DNA of 64,000 nt from NCBI RefSeq assembly GCF_007954425.1, contig NZ_CP042345.1:2540001-2604000 (forward strand), written 5' to 3'. Under the pieces are notes generated by a model. The model worked only from the letters and a program-made list of their open reading frames with translations. It was not told where the DNA came from and did not search any database. This stretch comes from Novosphingobium ginsenosidimutans. GTDB lineage: Bacteria; Pseudomonadota; Alphaproteobacteria; Sphingomonadales; Sphingomonadaceae. The position numbers and the translations under genes were made by a program. Position 1 is the stretch's first letter. Every line of letters begins with the position of its first letter. Below, piece after piece: positions 24,486-33,004 of this stretch.

Positions 24486-25708
24486 AGCCGCTTGGCCCAA
24501 TCCCGGCTGGCTTCGTCGCGATTGACGGCGAGCTTGCAATCGGCGGTCACAAGGTCAGCGACCTTGTTGTCCAGGCCGGGCGAACGCCGCTGTTTATCTA
24601 TTCGCGCGATCGGATCGCGGGCCGCGTGGCCGAACTTCGCGCTGCGTTACCGGCCCAGGTGGCGCTGAACTATGCGGTCAAGGCCAACCCCTTCGGTCCC
24701 CTGCTGCAGGCGATGGCGGGGCTTGTCGACGGCTTTGACATCGCCTCTGGCGGCGAACTGGCAATGGTCACGGCGGCTGGCATCGATCCGGCGCGGGTCA
24801 GCTTTGCCGGTCCTGGCAAGCGCGATTCTGAGCTGGAAGCGGCCATTTCGGCTGGCGTCACGCTCAATCTCGAATCCGAAGGTGAAGCTGACCGAGCGCT
24901 GACTATTGCCGGACGTTTGGACGTTTCGCCGCGCCTTGCAGTCCGGGTGAACCCAGATTTTGACCTCAAAGGGTCCGGGATGAAGATGGGCGGCGGGGCC
25001 AAGCCTTTTGGCATCGATGCCGAGCGGGTGCCCACTCTGGTAAAACGGTTGCTGGCTGCCGGAGCGGACTGGCGCGGTTTCCATATCTTTGCAGGCAGCC
25101 AGGCACTTGATGCGGCTGCGATTGCCGAGACCCAGGCCGAGACGATTGCCCTCGCGGCGCGTTTGGCGGATGAGGCCGGAGCTCAGCCGCCCAAAGTCAA
25201 CCTCGGTGGCGGGTTTGGTATTCCATACTTTCCTGGCGATCTACCTTTGGACCTCTCCGCTGTGGGAGAGGCGCTGGGTGCGCAGTTCCAAAGGCTTCCG
25301 ACCGAGCTTGCCGGAACCGGGTTCTGTATTGAACTTGGTCGATATTTGGTCGGTGAAGCAGGAGTTTACCTGACGCGGGTTGTCGACCGTAAGTTAAGCC
25401 ACGGAGAGGTCTACCTCGTCACAGACGGCGGCCTTCATCACCAGCTGGCCGCCTCGGGTAACTTTGGCACGGTGGTCCGTCGCAACTATCCAGTGGCTAT
25501 TGCCAACCGCTTTGACGCGCCGGTCGATGAGGAAGCGACTGTGGTGGGCTGCCTTTGCACGCCGCTTGATCGTCTGGCGGACAAGGGCGGCTTCCCGCGG
25601 GCCGAGGTAGGCGACCTCGTCGCCGTGTTCTGCGCCGGTGCCTATGGGGCAAGTGCCAGCCCGGCGATGTTCCTTGGCCAGGGGCCAGCGGCGGAACTTC
25701 TGGTTTAA
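24482..25708 (+). CDS. PLP-dependent decarboxylase, exosortase A system-associated
   Basis: A 408-residue fold-type III (alanine racemase-like barrel) decarboxylase related to diaminopimelate and ornithine decarboxylases. The PLP lysine is K67 in NYAVKANP. VDGFDIASGGELAMV and a VNPDFDLKGSGMKMGGGAKPFGID stretch match the family, as do NLGGGFGIPYF and the C-terminal ELGRYLVGEAG with VFCAGAYGASASPAMFLG. It would remove the carboxylate from an amino acid, giving an amine that could be acylated by the ACP/ligase module (inference). The start is GTG 24482, overlapping the ligase stop. The XrtA family version is distinct from LysA. Confidence 0.9.
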   Translation: MKPLGPIPAGFVAIDGELAIGGHKVSDLVVQAGRTPLFIYSRDRIAGRVAELRAALPAQVALNYAVKANPFGPLLQAMAGLVDGFDIASGGELAMVTAAGIDPARVSFAGPGKRDSELEAAISAGVTLNLESEGEADRALTIAGRLDVSPRLAVRVNPDFDLKGSGMKMGGGAKPFGIDAERVPTLVKRLLAAGADWRGFHIFAGSQALDAAAIAETQAETIALAARLADEAGAQPPKVNLGGGFGIPYFPGDLPLDLSAVGEALGAQFQRLPTELAGTGFCIELGRYLVGEAGVYLTRVVDRKLSHGEVYLVTDGGLHHQLAASGNFGTVVRRNYPVAIANRFDAPVDEEATVVGCLCTPLDRLADKGGFPRAEVGDLVAVFCAGAYGASASPAMFLGQGPAAELLV

Positions 25709-25897
25709 CCTTTTGCCGTCTCTGCATTGGCGAACGGTACGGGGCCTGAAAACAACGGCTTCGCGCGCGTCTCAACGAGTAAGACTAACGCAATATTCAC
25801 CCTTTTTGCCGATACCGCAGGCTGAACTGCCGGGTCTGCGAGCGGGAAGGGCATAGCCCGATCAACGGCACGGCGCTCCGATTTGAGGATATGCCCG

Positions 25898-26542
25898 ATG
25901 CCGATCGACTGTTTCACGCGCCTGCTGGCCGGTAGCGCCATGGCCAGTCTGGCGCTGTCAGGCTGCGCCAGTGGCGGGGGCGGCCAGCAATTGCCGCCGG
26001 CAGCCTTCGTCTCGATGCAGGAAGGTCCGGGTGAGGAATACGTGATCGGTGCGCTCGACGAGTTGACGATCTTCGTCTGGCGGAATCCGGAACTTGGCGC
26101 GCAGGTCCAGGTCCGCCCGGACGGTCGCATCACCACGCCGCTGATCACCGACATGCCGGCCGTGGGCAAGACGCCGAAAATGCTTGCGGACGACATCACC
26201 CTGCAGCTTTCGCAGTACATCCAGGAACCGCTGGTCTCGGTCATCGTCAACAAGTTTGCCGGCACCTTCAGCCAGCAGGTTCGCGTGGTGGGGGCCACCA
26301 CCAAGCCGGCCTCAATCCCCTATCGTGCCAACATGACGTTGCTGGACGCAATGATCGCAGTTGGGGGGCTCAGCGAATATGCCGCAGGCAACAAGGCCCG
26401 CCTGATCCGCTTTGACAAGGGAAGCGGCACGCAGAAGGAGTATGCGATCAAGCTGGGTGACTTGCTGCGCAAAGGCGACAGCAAGGCCAACGTCATGCTG
26501 ATGCCAGGCGACGTCATCATCATCCCTGAAAGCACGTTCTGA
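25898..26542 (+). CDS. XrtA-associated polysaccharide export lipoprotein (Wza-like)
   Basis: A 214-residue outer-membrane polysaccharide export protein. The lipoprotein signal MPIDCFTRLLAGSAMASLALSGC ends in a lipobox (LSGC). A Poly_export domain follows (EEYVIGALDELTIFVWRNPELGAQVQVRPDGRITTPLITDMPAVGKTP) and then a SLBB domain (VRVVGATTKPASIPYRANMTLLDAMIAVGGLSEYAAGNKARLIR). It should form the outer-membrane exit pore for the XrtA polysaccharide. ATG 25898 has GAGGA eight bases before it. The 189 bases upstream hold no gene and probably a promoter I cannot pin down. Confidence 0.92.
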   Translation: MPIDCFTRLLAGSAMASLALSGCASGGGGQQLPPAAFVSMQEGPGEEYVIGALDELTIFVWRNPELGAQVQVRPDGRITTPLITDMPAVGKTPKMLADDITLQLSQYIQEPLVSVIVNKFAGTFSQQVRVVGATTKPASIPYRANMTLLDAMIAVGGLSEYAAGNKARLIRFDKGSGTQKEYAIKLGDLLRKGDSKANVMLMPGDVIIIPESTF

Positions 26543-26567
26543 GGAAGGGGCGCGCGAAGGGCGGGCG

Positions 26568-28088
26568 ATGAACAACATTTACGACGAACTGCGCGCAGCG
26601 CTCCATTCGATCTGGCATCGCCGGTGGTTGGCGCTCGCCGTTGCCTGGGCGGTCTGCCTGCTCGGCTGGCTGGTAGTGGCCATGGTGCCCAACACCTATG
26701 AATCGAACGCGCGGCTCTATGTGCAGCTCGACGATGCTCTGTCGGAAGTGACCGGAGTTGGCGTCGGCAATCGCAAACGCGATATCGACCGGGTCCAGCA
26801 GACCCTGACCAGCGCGGTCAATCTCGAAAAGGTCATTCGCTCCACTGCAGTCGGCGAGGAGATCACTTCGCCCAAGCAGATGGAAGCGGCGGTCCTGGGC
26901 CTTGCGAAGAAGATCAAGGTCGAGAACGTCAAGGACAACCTGTTCGAGATTAAGGCCCAGTTCGGGGATGGCTCGCGCTCGGATGCCGAAAACGCGAAAA
27001 TTGCCCAGGACATCACCCAGAAGCTCATCGACATTTTCCGCGAAGAGAACCTGGCCGGCAACCGCGGCGAGATGACTCAGTCGCTTGACTTCATGAACCA
27101 GCAGTTGGCCGATCGCCAGAAAGAGCTTGAAGCAGCCGAGCAGAAGCGCCTGGCCTTTGAAGCTTCGCATCCGGAACTGATCCAGGGCGGGGCGAGCGCG
27201 CTCCAGCGGCTTGAAGCCAGCCGTTCGGAACTGCGCGGAATAGATGCAGACCTTGCCGCCGCGCAGTCGGCACTAGCGGCAATCAATGGCCAGCTTGCCG
27301 GCACGCCGCAGACCCTGCCGGGCATCGGTCCGCAAGGCGGCGCCCGTGGCGCTTTGGCCGAGGCACAAGCCATGCTTTCAGGTCTGCGCTCGCGAGGCCT
27401 CACCGAGAACCATCCTGACGTGATTGCCGCGCGCAACCAGGTCAACGCCCTGAAGGCGGCGGCAGGCTCAGAAGGCGGCGCGGACGGCATTCCAAACCCG
27501 GCCTACAGCTCGCTGCAGTCGATCAAGGCCGAGCGGCAGGCCAATGTCCAGTCGCTGATGGCGCGCCGTGCCGCGATCCAATCGGACATCAGCCGGGTCA
27601 CCGGTATGCAGGTCAACAACCCGGAGCTGGCAGGCGAACAGCAGCGGATCAACCGCGATTATGACGTGCTGAAGCAGCAGTATGACAAGCTGCTGCAAGA
27701 CCGTGAAGAGCTGCGCCTGCGCGGCCAGGTCGAGACCGAGCACAATGCGGTGAAGTTCGAAGTGATCGATCCGCCGACGACACCGCGCGCCCCGGTCGCG
27801 CCGAACCGGCCGCTGCTGCTGGTGGCCGTGCTGGTGTTGGGCGTTGGTGCCGGTGTTGCCGCTGCCTTCGCGATCGGCCAGCTGCGTTCGACTTTTGCCA
27901 CCACGGCAAAGCTCGAGCGGGTCACTGGTCTGCCGGTGCTTGGCGCCATCAGCCAAACGCTGACCGACAGCGCCCGCGCGCTGCGCAAGCGCCGGATGAA
28001 GCAATTCTACATGGCCAGCGCTGCGCTGGGCGGGATCTTTGTGCTGCTGCTGGTGGCCGAGATGATCCAGGTCAGCATGGTGGCGTGA
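26568..28088 (+). CDS. XrtA-associated polysaccharide chain-length determinant (Wzz-type co-polymerase)
   Basis: A 506-residue inner-membrane protein. The N-terminal transmembrane helix is at about 22-44 (LALAVAWAVCLLGWLVVAMV). A large periplasmic region follows with long coiled-coil helices (residues 170-400, including MNQQLADRQKELEAAEQKRLAFEA). The second helix is near 420-445 (PLLLVAVLVLGVGAGVAAAFAIG), preceded by the Wzz-type proline motif FEVIDPPTTPRAPVAPNRP. A further helix lies at the C-terminus (485-505). It sets polymer length together with the separately encoded kinase that follows ten bases later. I match it to the exosortase-associated chain-length family. Confidence 0.92.
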   Translation: MNNIYDELRAALHSIWHRRWLALAVAWAVCLLGWLVVAMVPNTYESNARLYVQLDDALSEVTGVGVGNRKRDIDRVQQTLTSAVNLEKVIRSTAVGEEITSPKQMEAAVLGLAKKIKVENVKDNLFEIKAQFGDGSRSDAENAKIAQDITQKLIDIFREENLAGNRGEMTQSLDFMNQQLADRQKELEAAEQKRLAFEASHPELIQGGASALQRLEASRSELRGIDADLAAAQSALAAINGQLAGTPQTLPGIGPQGGARGALAEAQAMLSGLRSRGLTENHPDVIAARNQVNALKAAAGSEGGADGIPNPAYSSLQSIKAERQANVQSLMARRAAIQSDISRVTGMQVNNPELAGEQQRINRDYDVLKQQYDKLLQDREELRLRGQVETEHNAVKFEVIDPPTTPRAPVAPNRPLLLVAVLVLGVGAGVAAAFAIGQLRSTFATTAKLERVTGLPVLGAISQTLTDSARALRKRRMKQFYMASAALGGIFVLLLVAEMIQVSMVA

Positions 28089-28098
28089 GAGGCTTGAA

Positions 28099-29172
28099 AT
28101 GACCGAACAGAGCAAGATCCCCGTTCCGCCGCAGGATGAGCCGGCCGAAGTGAAAGGCTCGCTGATCGAGCGTGTGGTGCGCAATTACGATCTGGTGAAG
28201 CTGGCCCCCGCGCCGATCCCGGAAGAGCTGATCCCGCCCGCGGCCAAGCGTCGACGCTATCGCCGCGTCGACGAAGTGGCCGAGGTTGAGGAAGTCGCTC
28301 CCGTGGCGGCGCCGGCGCCCGAGCCGGCAGCAGCCCCAAGGGCCCGTCCCGAAGTGGTGGAGCCCGAGGTCATCGTGCCCGCCGCGGCCGCACCGCCGAC
28401 TGAACTGGTCCAGTCTGTTGCGCCGGTGCAGTTCAAAGGTGCGGTCAATCCGGTCAACCGCCAGAACCTGCGCGACCAGGGTCTGATTGTTCCGGAAGGT
28501 TCGGTCACCGCGCTGCTTGAAGAGTTCCGGATCGTGAAGCGGCAGCTGCTGCTCAACGCCGGGCATCTGCAGCAGCAGGGTATGGGCTATGCCGCGCAGC
28601 GTGTGTTGATCTGCTCGCCCCATCCGGGTGAGGGCAAGACCTTTACTGCGGTCAATCTGGCGCTGGCGATCGCTGCCGAAAAGGAAACCGAAGTGCTGCT
28701 GGTCGATGCCGACTTCGCCAAGCCTTCGGTGCTGTCCTCGCTTGGCCTGCCAGGCGGCAAGGGGCTGATGGACGCACTCTCGGATCCGTCAATAGATGTC
28801 GCCGATTGCGTGCAGGGTACCGATGTCTCGGGCCTGTGGGTGCTCCCGGCGGGTAACGCCACGACCTCCGACACTGAATACCTTTCCAGTTCGCGTACCC
28901 GCCAGGTGCTCGATCGCTTGGTTGAGGGGGCACCCCACCGCTTCGTCATCTTCGATTCGCCGCCGGCGCTGGCTGCCTCACCCGCGGCTGAACTGGCCAA
29001 GTATGTCGGGCAGGCTGTTGTTGTCGCCCGCGCTGACCGGACCGGGCAAGGCTCGCTGGAGGACGCAATCCGCCTCCTGTCAGGATGTCCGAACATTCAA
29101 CTGCTTCTGAACGCCGTACATTTCAGCCCGAGTGGCCGTCGCTTCGGGTCCTACTATGGCTACGGGGGGTAA
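28099..29172 (+). CDS. XrtA-associated tyrosine autokinase (BY-kinase)
   Basis: A 357-residue cytoplasmic kinase. Residues 30-115 are a Pro/Ala/Glu-rich low-complexity segment. The BY-kinase domain has Walker A SPHPGEGKT (K180), Walker A' VLLVDADFAKPS and Walker B FVIFDSPPAL. It ends in a very short tyrosine cluster, GSYYGYGG. It partners with the preceding chain-length protein, whose cytoplasmic end normally activates the kinase; phosphorylation cycling of the tail controls polymer assembly (family knowledge). The ribosome site of the next gene lies in its last codons. Confidence 0.92.
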   Translation: MTEQSKIPVPPQDEPAEVKGSLIERVVRNYDLVKLAPAPIPEELIPPAAKRRRYRRVDEVAEVEEVAPVAAPAPEPAAAPRARPEVVEPEVIVPAAAAPPTELVQSVAPVQFKGAVNPVNRQNLRDQGLIVPEGSVTALLEEFRIVKRQLLLNAGHLQQQGMGYAAQRVLICSPHPGEGKTFTAVNLALAIAAEKETEVLLVDADFAKPSVLSSLGLPGGKGLMDALSDPSIDVADCVQGTDVSGLWVLPAGNATTSDTEYLSSSRTRQVLDRLVEGAPHRFVIFDSPPALAASPAAELAKYVGQAVVVARADRTGQGSLEDAIRLLSGCPNIQLLLNAVHFSPSGRRFGSYYGYGG

Positions 29173-29174
29173 TC

Positions 29175-30926
29175 GTGACCTCTGACTTCAAACGGCTGGT
29201 TGTCGTGCTCTGCGCCGGGACTGCGCTGAGCCTGCCGCTGGCCGCCCATGCCCAGACGATCGCTTATGGCGACGTGTCCGGTTCGGGCGCGCAGGCCTCG
29301 TCAGATCTTGGAAGCGATGCTGCCGAAGGCAATGACGATAGCAAGAACGATGTCCGTTCATCGCGCCGCAGTGGTGGCAAGAAGGTCAGGGTCACGCCTT
29401 ACATCGAGGCGCAGCAGGTGGTTTTCGCCGAGCTGAAGCCGGGTAATGATGTGCTGACCTATTCCGTGCTTGCCGCCGGGGTTGATGCCGCGATTGCCGG
29501 GCGCAACAATCAGGCCTCGGTCTCGGTCCGTTATGAGCGCCGCTTTGGCTGGGGTGACGCGACCGACAGCGATGCGATCAGCGGCGTGGCGCGGGCATCA
29601 CTTTCGGTCGTACCGCAGACGCTGAAGTTCGAAGCCGGCGCTCTCGCCGCCCGCACCAGCGTCGAAAACAATGGCGCTGCCGTGACCAGCGGGCTGGAGT
29701 TCGGCGATAGCGTCACCCAGATCTACGCGATCTATGCTGGCCCGCAGCTTGCTACCCATGTTGATGACGTTGCTCTGACTGGTTCTTACCGGTTGGGGTA
29801 CACCCGCGTCGAATCGCCGGACGCTGTCCAAATTGCGCCGGGCCAGGCACCGATCGATGTGTTCGACGATTCGATTACTCACAACGCAGCGGTCCGCGCC
29901 GGCGTGAAGCCGGGCGATGTCCTGCCAGTCGGACTGGGCGTCGGCGCGGGATACAACCGCGAAGACGTTTCCAATCTAGATCAACGCATCGAAGACCGCT
30001 GGGTACGTGGCGACGTTACTGTGCCAATTACGCCTGATCTCCAGGTAGTCGGCGGCCTTGGCTACGAGAAGGTGCGCGTTTCCAGTCGCGATGCCGTGCG
30101 CGATCCGATCACCGGTGCGCCGGTGCTGGGTTCAGATGGCCGCTTTGTTACCGACAAGAGTGTGCCGCGCGCGATTGCTTACAACGCTGATGGTCTGATC
30201 TGGGATGCCGGGGTTATGTGGCGACCCAGCCGCCGGACTGCGCTCGAGGCTCATATCGGTAAGCGCTATGGCTCAACCAGCTATTACGGCAGCTTCGCCT
30301 ATGCGCCTAATTCGCGCAGCAGCTTCAACGTTTCGGTCTATGATGCGATCAACGGGTTCGGTGGCCAGCTCAACAATGCGCTGTCGAGCCTGCCGACCGA
30401 GTTCGAAGCGGTGCGCAACCCCTTCAACGGTTCCCTGTCCGGCTGTGTCGCAACCAGTGGCTCAGTTGCTGCGGGTCAGAGCCCGTGCCTCGCGACCGCG
30501 CTTGGCTCAGTCCGCAGCTCGGTGTTCCGGTCGCGCGGCGTGATGGCGAGCTACACCGTCAACGGCAACCGCTTTCAGACGGGAATTGGCGCCGGTTATG
30601 ACCGCCGTAGGTTCATTGCCGCGCCGGGCACGGTCTTGGCAGCTGCGAATGGGGTGATTGACGAAAATCTCTGGGTTGCGGCCTATCTCAACGGCCGGAT
30701 TGATCGGAGTTCGAGCTTCTCAACCAGCGTCTACGGAAGCTTGTACGAAAGCGGAGACGCCTTGTCTGGCGACATCACGGCAATCGGCGCGACCGCCGCC
30801 TATTACCGTCAGCTGACCAGCAAGCTGACCGCCACTGCCGCCGTTGGCATCGACGGGGTCAAGCGTGAGAACCTGGTCGATATCTGGTCCGGCCAGGCCA
30901 TGGTCGGCCTACGCTATTCGTTCTGA
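29175..30926 (+). CDS. XrtA-associated outer-membrane beta-barrel protein
   Basis: A 583-residue protein with a signal peptide (SDFKRLVVVLCAGTALSLPLAAHAQ, cleavage after AHA). An Asp/Ser-rich start is followed by repeated amphipathic beta strands rich in aromatic girdle residues (for example SVRYERRFGWG, GSYRLGYTRVE, GLGYEKVRVSS, RYGSTSYYGSFAYAP). The last strand, AMVGLRYSF, ends in the phenylalanine typical of outer-membrane barrels. I match it to the uncharacterised TIGR03016-like family found in exosortase loci. It may be an outer-membrane channel or assembly factor for the polymer or sorted proteins. The start is GTG 29175 behind GGGGGG; the frame is open further upstream inside the kinase gene. 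Confidence 0.82.
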   Translation: MTSDFKRLVVVLCAGTALSLPLAAHAQTIAYGDVSGSGAQASSDLGSDAAEGNDDSKNDVRSSRRSGGKKVRVTPYIEAQQVVFAELKPGNDVLTYSVLAAGVDAAIAGRNNQASVSVRYERRFGWGDATDSDAISGVARASLSVVPQTLKFEAGALAARTSVENNGAAVTSGLEFGDSVTQIYAIYAGPQLATHVDDVALTGSYRLGYTRVESPDAVQIAPGQAPIDVFDDSITHNAAVRAGVKPGDVLPVGLGVGAGYNREDVSNLDQRIEDRWVRGDVTVPITPDLQVVGGLGYEKVRVSSRDAVRDPITGAPVLGSDGRFVTDKSVPRAIAYNADGLIWDAGVMWRPSRRTALEAHIGKRYGSTSYYGSFAYAPNSRSSFNVSVYDAINGFGGQLNNALSSLPTEFEAVRNPFNGSLSGCVATSGSVAAGQSPCLATALGSVRSSVFRSRGVMASYTVNGNRFQTGIGAGYDRRRFIAAPGTVLAAANGVIDENLWVAAYLNGRIDRSSSFSTSVYGSLYESGDALSGDITAIGATAAYYRQLTSKLTATAAVGIDGVKRENLVDIWSGQAMVGLRYSF

Positions 30927-30945
30927 GCCTGATGGAGTGATGCAG

Positions 30946-32112
30946 ATGTTCAACGATTTCTACGGGCTCAGCGGGCGGCCTTTCCAACTCACCCCGGATC
31001 CGACCTTCTATTTCGAGAGCCTGACGCACCGCAAGGCGCTGTCCTATCTCTCCTACGGCCTGGCCCAGGGCGAGGGCTTTGTGGTGATCACTGGCGAGGT
31101 CGGGGCCGGTAAGTCGACCTTGGTTGCCCATCTGATGGCAACGATTGATCCGGCGCGGCTGACTGCCGCCCAGATTGTCACCAGTAAGCTCGATGGCGAA
31201 GAGCTGGTCCATGTCGTGGCCCAGGCGCTCGGCCTGATTGTCGACGGTCATGACAAGGCTTCGGCGCTCGGCGCGATCGAAGCCTTCCTGCACGACGAGG
31301 CCCGCGCCGGCCGCCGCTGCCTGCTGGTGGTGGACGAGAGCCAGAACCTTGAACTTGAAGCGCTGGAAGAGCTGCGCATGCTCTCCAACTTCCAGCTTGG
31401 CGCGCATCCGCTGCTCCAGATGCTGTTGCTCGGCCAGCCGGAATTCCGCGACACGATTCAGGATCACCCACAGCTTGAACAGCTGCGCCAGCGCGTAATC
31501 GCCGCCCATCACCTTGAAGCAATGGAGCCGGGCGAAGTCCAGACCTACATCGAGCACCGCCTGAAGTGCGTCGGTTGGGTGGGTAATCCGCAGTTCGACC
31601 AAGGCGTATATACCGAGCTTTACGAAGCCTCGGGCGGTGTGCCGCGCCGGATCAACCAGATCTGCAACCGGTTGATGCTGCTGGGCGCAGTTGAGCAGCG
31701 CGGCCGGATTGACCGGGCGATGCTGGGCCAGGTGCTCGACGAGCTTGAGCTTGATGGCACAATGCAGCTCAAGAAGATCGCTCCGCAGCCGGTCATCGAA
31801 GCGGCGCCGCAGCCCGCGCCTGCTGCGCAGCCGGTCGCCATGGATGCTGCAGCCATCGCTCAACTCCAAAGCTTGCTGGCGGAACGCGATGCACAGATTG
31901 CCGAGCTGCAGCAGGCCGTGATGGAGCTGGCCAATGAACGCGATGCTGATTTGGTCCACCCTGCCTTGAATGAAGAGCGCTTGGCCGCGCTCGAAGCGAG
32001 GTATGCTGGTCTGGAGGTCAAAATGGTGGAGCAAGAGCAGACCATCCGCGACACCCTGACCATGCTGATCGAGTGGATCGAGGCCGACGACACCAGCCGC
32101 GCGGCTGCCTGA
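30946..32112 (+). CDS. XrtA system-associated AAA ATPase (ExeA/GspA-like)
   Basis: A 388-residue ATPase. It opens FNDFYGLSGRPFQLTPDPTFYFES, typical of the ExeA/MshM-like group. Walker A is TGEVGAGKST, Walker B LLVVDESQNL, then QMLLLGQPEFRD and GVPRRINQICNRLMLLG as sensor regions. The C-terminal third is an Ala/Pro linker and a coiled coil (LLAERDAQIAELQQAVMELANERD, then a second helix). In type II secretion this family helps a partner cross peptidoglycan; here the target is unknown. Two ATGs lie close (30940, 30946). GGAG at 30934-30937 is properly spaced only for 30946. Confidence 0.9.
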   Translation: MFNDFYGLSGRPFQLTPDPTFYFESLTHRKALSYLSYGLAQGEGFVVITGEVGAGKSTLVAHLMATIDPARLTAAQIVTSKLDGEELVHVVAQALGLIVDGHDKASALGAIEAFLHDEARAGRRCLLVVDESQNLELEALEELRMLSNFQLGAHPLLQMLLLGQPEFRDTIQDHPQLEQLRQRVIAAHHLEAMEPGEVQTYIEHRLKCVGWVGNPQFDQGVYTELYEASGGVPRRINQICNRLMLLGAVEQRGRIDRAMLGQVLDELELDGTMQLKKIAPQPVIEAAPQPAPAAQPVAMDAAAIAQLQSLLAERDAQIAELQQAVMELANERDADLVHPALNEERLAALEARYAGLEVKMVEQEQTIRDTLTMLIEWIEADDTSRAAA

Positions 32113-32125
32113 TTGGGGCAATTGC

Positions 32126-33004
32126 GTGAGCGCTTCCATCCCTCGCCTGGTCAATGGCTTGTCCGTCGATGTCGAAGACTGGTTCCAGGTCGGCGCGTTC
32201 GAGAACGTGATCGATCGGCGGAGCTGGGAATCGCTGTCCGACCGGGTGGAACGCAATGTCGAGCGGATCCTTGAGCTGTTTGCATCCTGCGAGGTCCACG
32301 GCACCTTCTTCACGCTAGGCTGGGTGGCAGCGCGCCATGGTCCGCTGATGCGGCGGATCGTCGAAGCCGGGCACGAATTGGCCAGCCATGGCTGGGACCA
32401 TGCGCGCGTCTTCACGCTGGGACGTGACGCCTTTGCCCGCGATGTCGAGCGCGCCCGCAAGGTGCTGGAAGATGCCGCCGGCGTTGCGATCACCGGCTAC
32501 CGCGCTCCCAGTTTCTCGATTGATCAGCGCACGCCCTGGGCCTACGAAGTGCTCGCCGAACAGGGCTATGCCTATAGCTCGAGCGTCGCGCCGATCACCC
32601 ATGATCACTATGGCTGGCGCGATGCGCCGCGCTTTGCCTTCCGGCCATTGCCTTCGTCCTCGCTGGTCGAAATTCCGGTTACGACGGCGCAGTTTGCCGG
32701 CAAGCGGCTGGCGGCCGGCGGCGGGGGGTTCTTCCGCGTCCTACCTTATGCCTTTTCGCGCTGGGCGATCCGCCAGGTGAACACGCAGGACCGGCGCCCG
32801 GCAGTGTTCTATTTCCATCCGTGGGAGATTGACCCGGCCCAGCCACGCGTGGCCGGAGCGCCGCTGCGTTCGAAACTGCGGCACTATACCAACCTCGACG
32901 TTATGGCGGAAAAGCTGGAGCAGCTGATCCGCGAATTCGCTTGGGGCCGCATGGACCGGCTTGCCCATCATGAGGCGCAAACAGCCGTGGATCTGGCCGC
33001 GTGA
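32126..33004 (+). CDS. XrtA-associated polysaccharide deacetylase (NodB homology domain)
   Basis: A 292-residue carbohydrate esterase family 4 protein. The catalytic aspartates are in LSVDVEDWFQ. The metal histidines lie in ELASHGWDHARV. RAPSFSIDQRTPWAYEVLAEQGYAYSSS and FYFHPWEIDPAQPR complete the set. No signal peptide is seen, so it acts in the cytoplasm or on a membrane-bound intermediate. It removes acetyl groups from N-acetylated sugars of the growing polymer (family inference). The start is GTG 32126. Its stop overlaps the next start as GTGA. Confidence 0.92.
   Translation: MSASIPRLVNGLSVDVEDWFQVGAFENVIDRRSWESLSDRVERNVERILELFASCEVHGTFFTLGWVAARHGPLMRRIVEAGHELASHGWDHARVFTLGRDAFARDVERARKVLEDAAGVAITGYRAPSFSIDQRTPWAYEVLAEQGYAYSSSVAPITHDHYGWRDAPRFAFRPLPSSSLVEIPVTTAQFAGKRLAAGGGGFFRVLPYAFSRWAIRQVNTQDRRPAVFYFHPWEIDPAQPRVAGAPLRSKLRHYTNLDVMAEKLEQLIREFAWGRMDRLAHHEAQTAVDLAA

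Noticed and set aside
30859..32493. 544-codon open frame on the minus strand
   Set aside because: Antisense to the XrtA ATPase and deacetylase genes, both with clear motifs. No ribosome site and a composition typical of a shadow frame.
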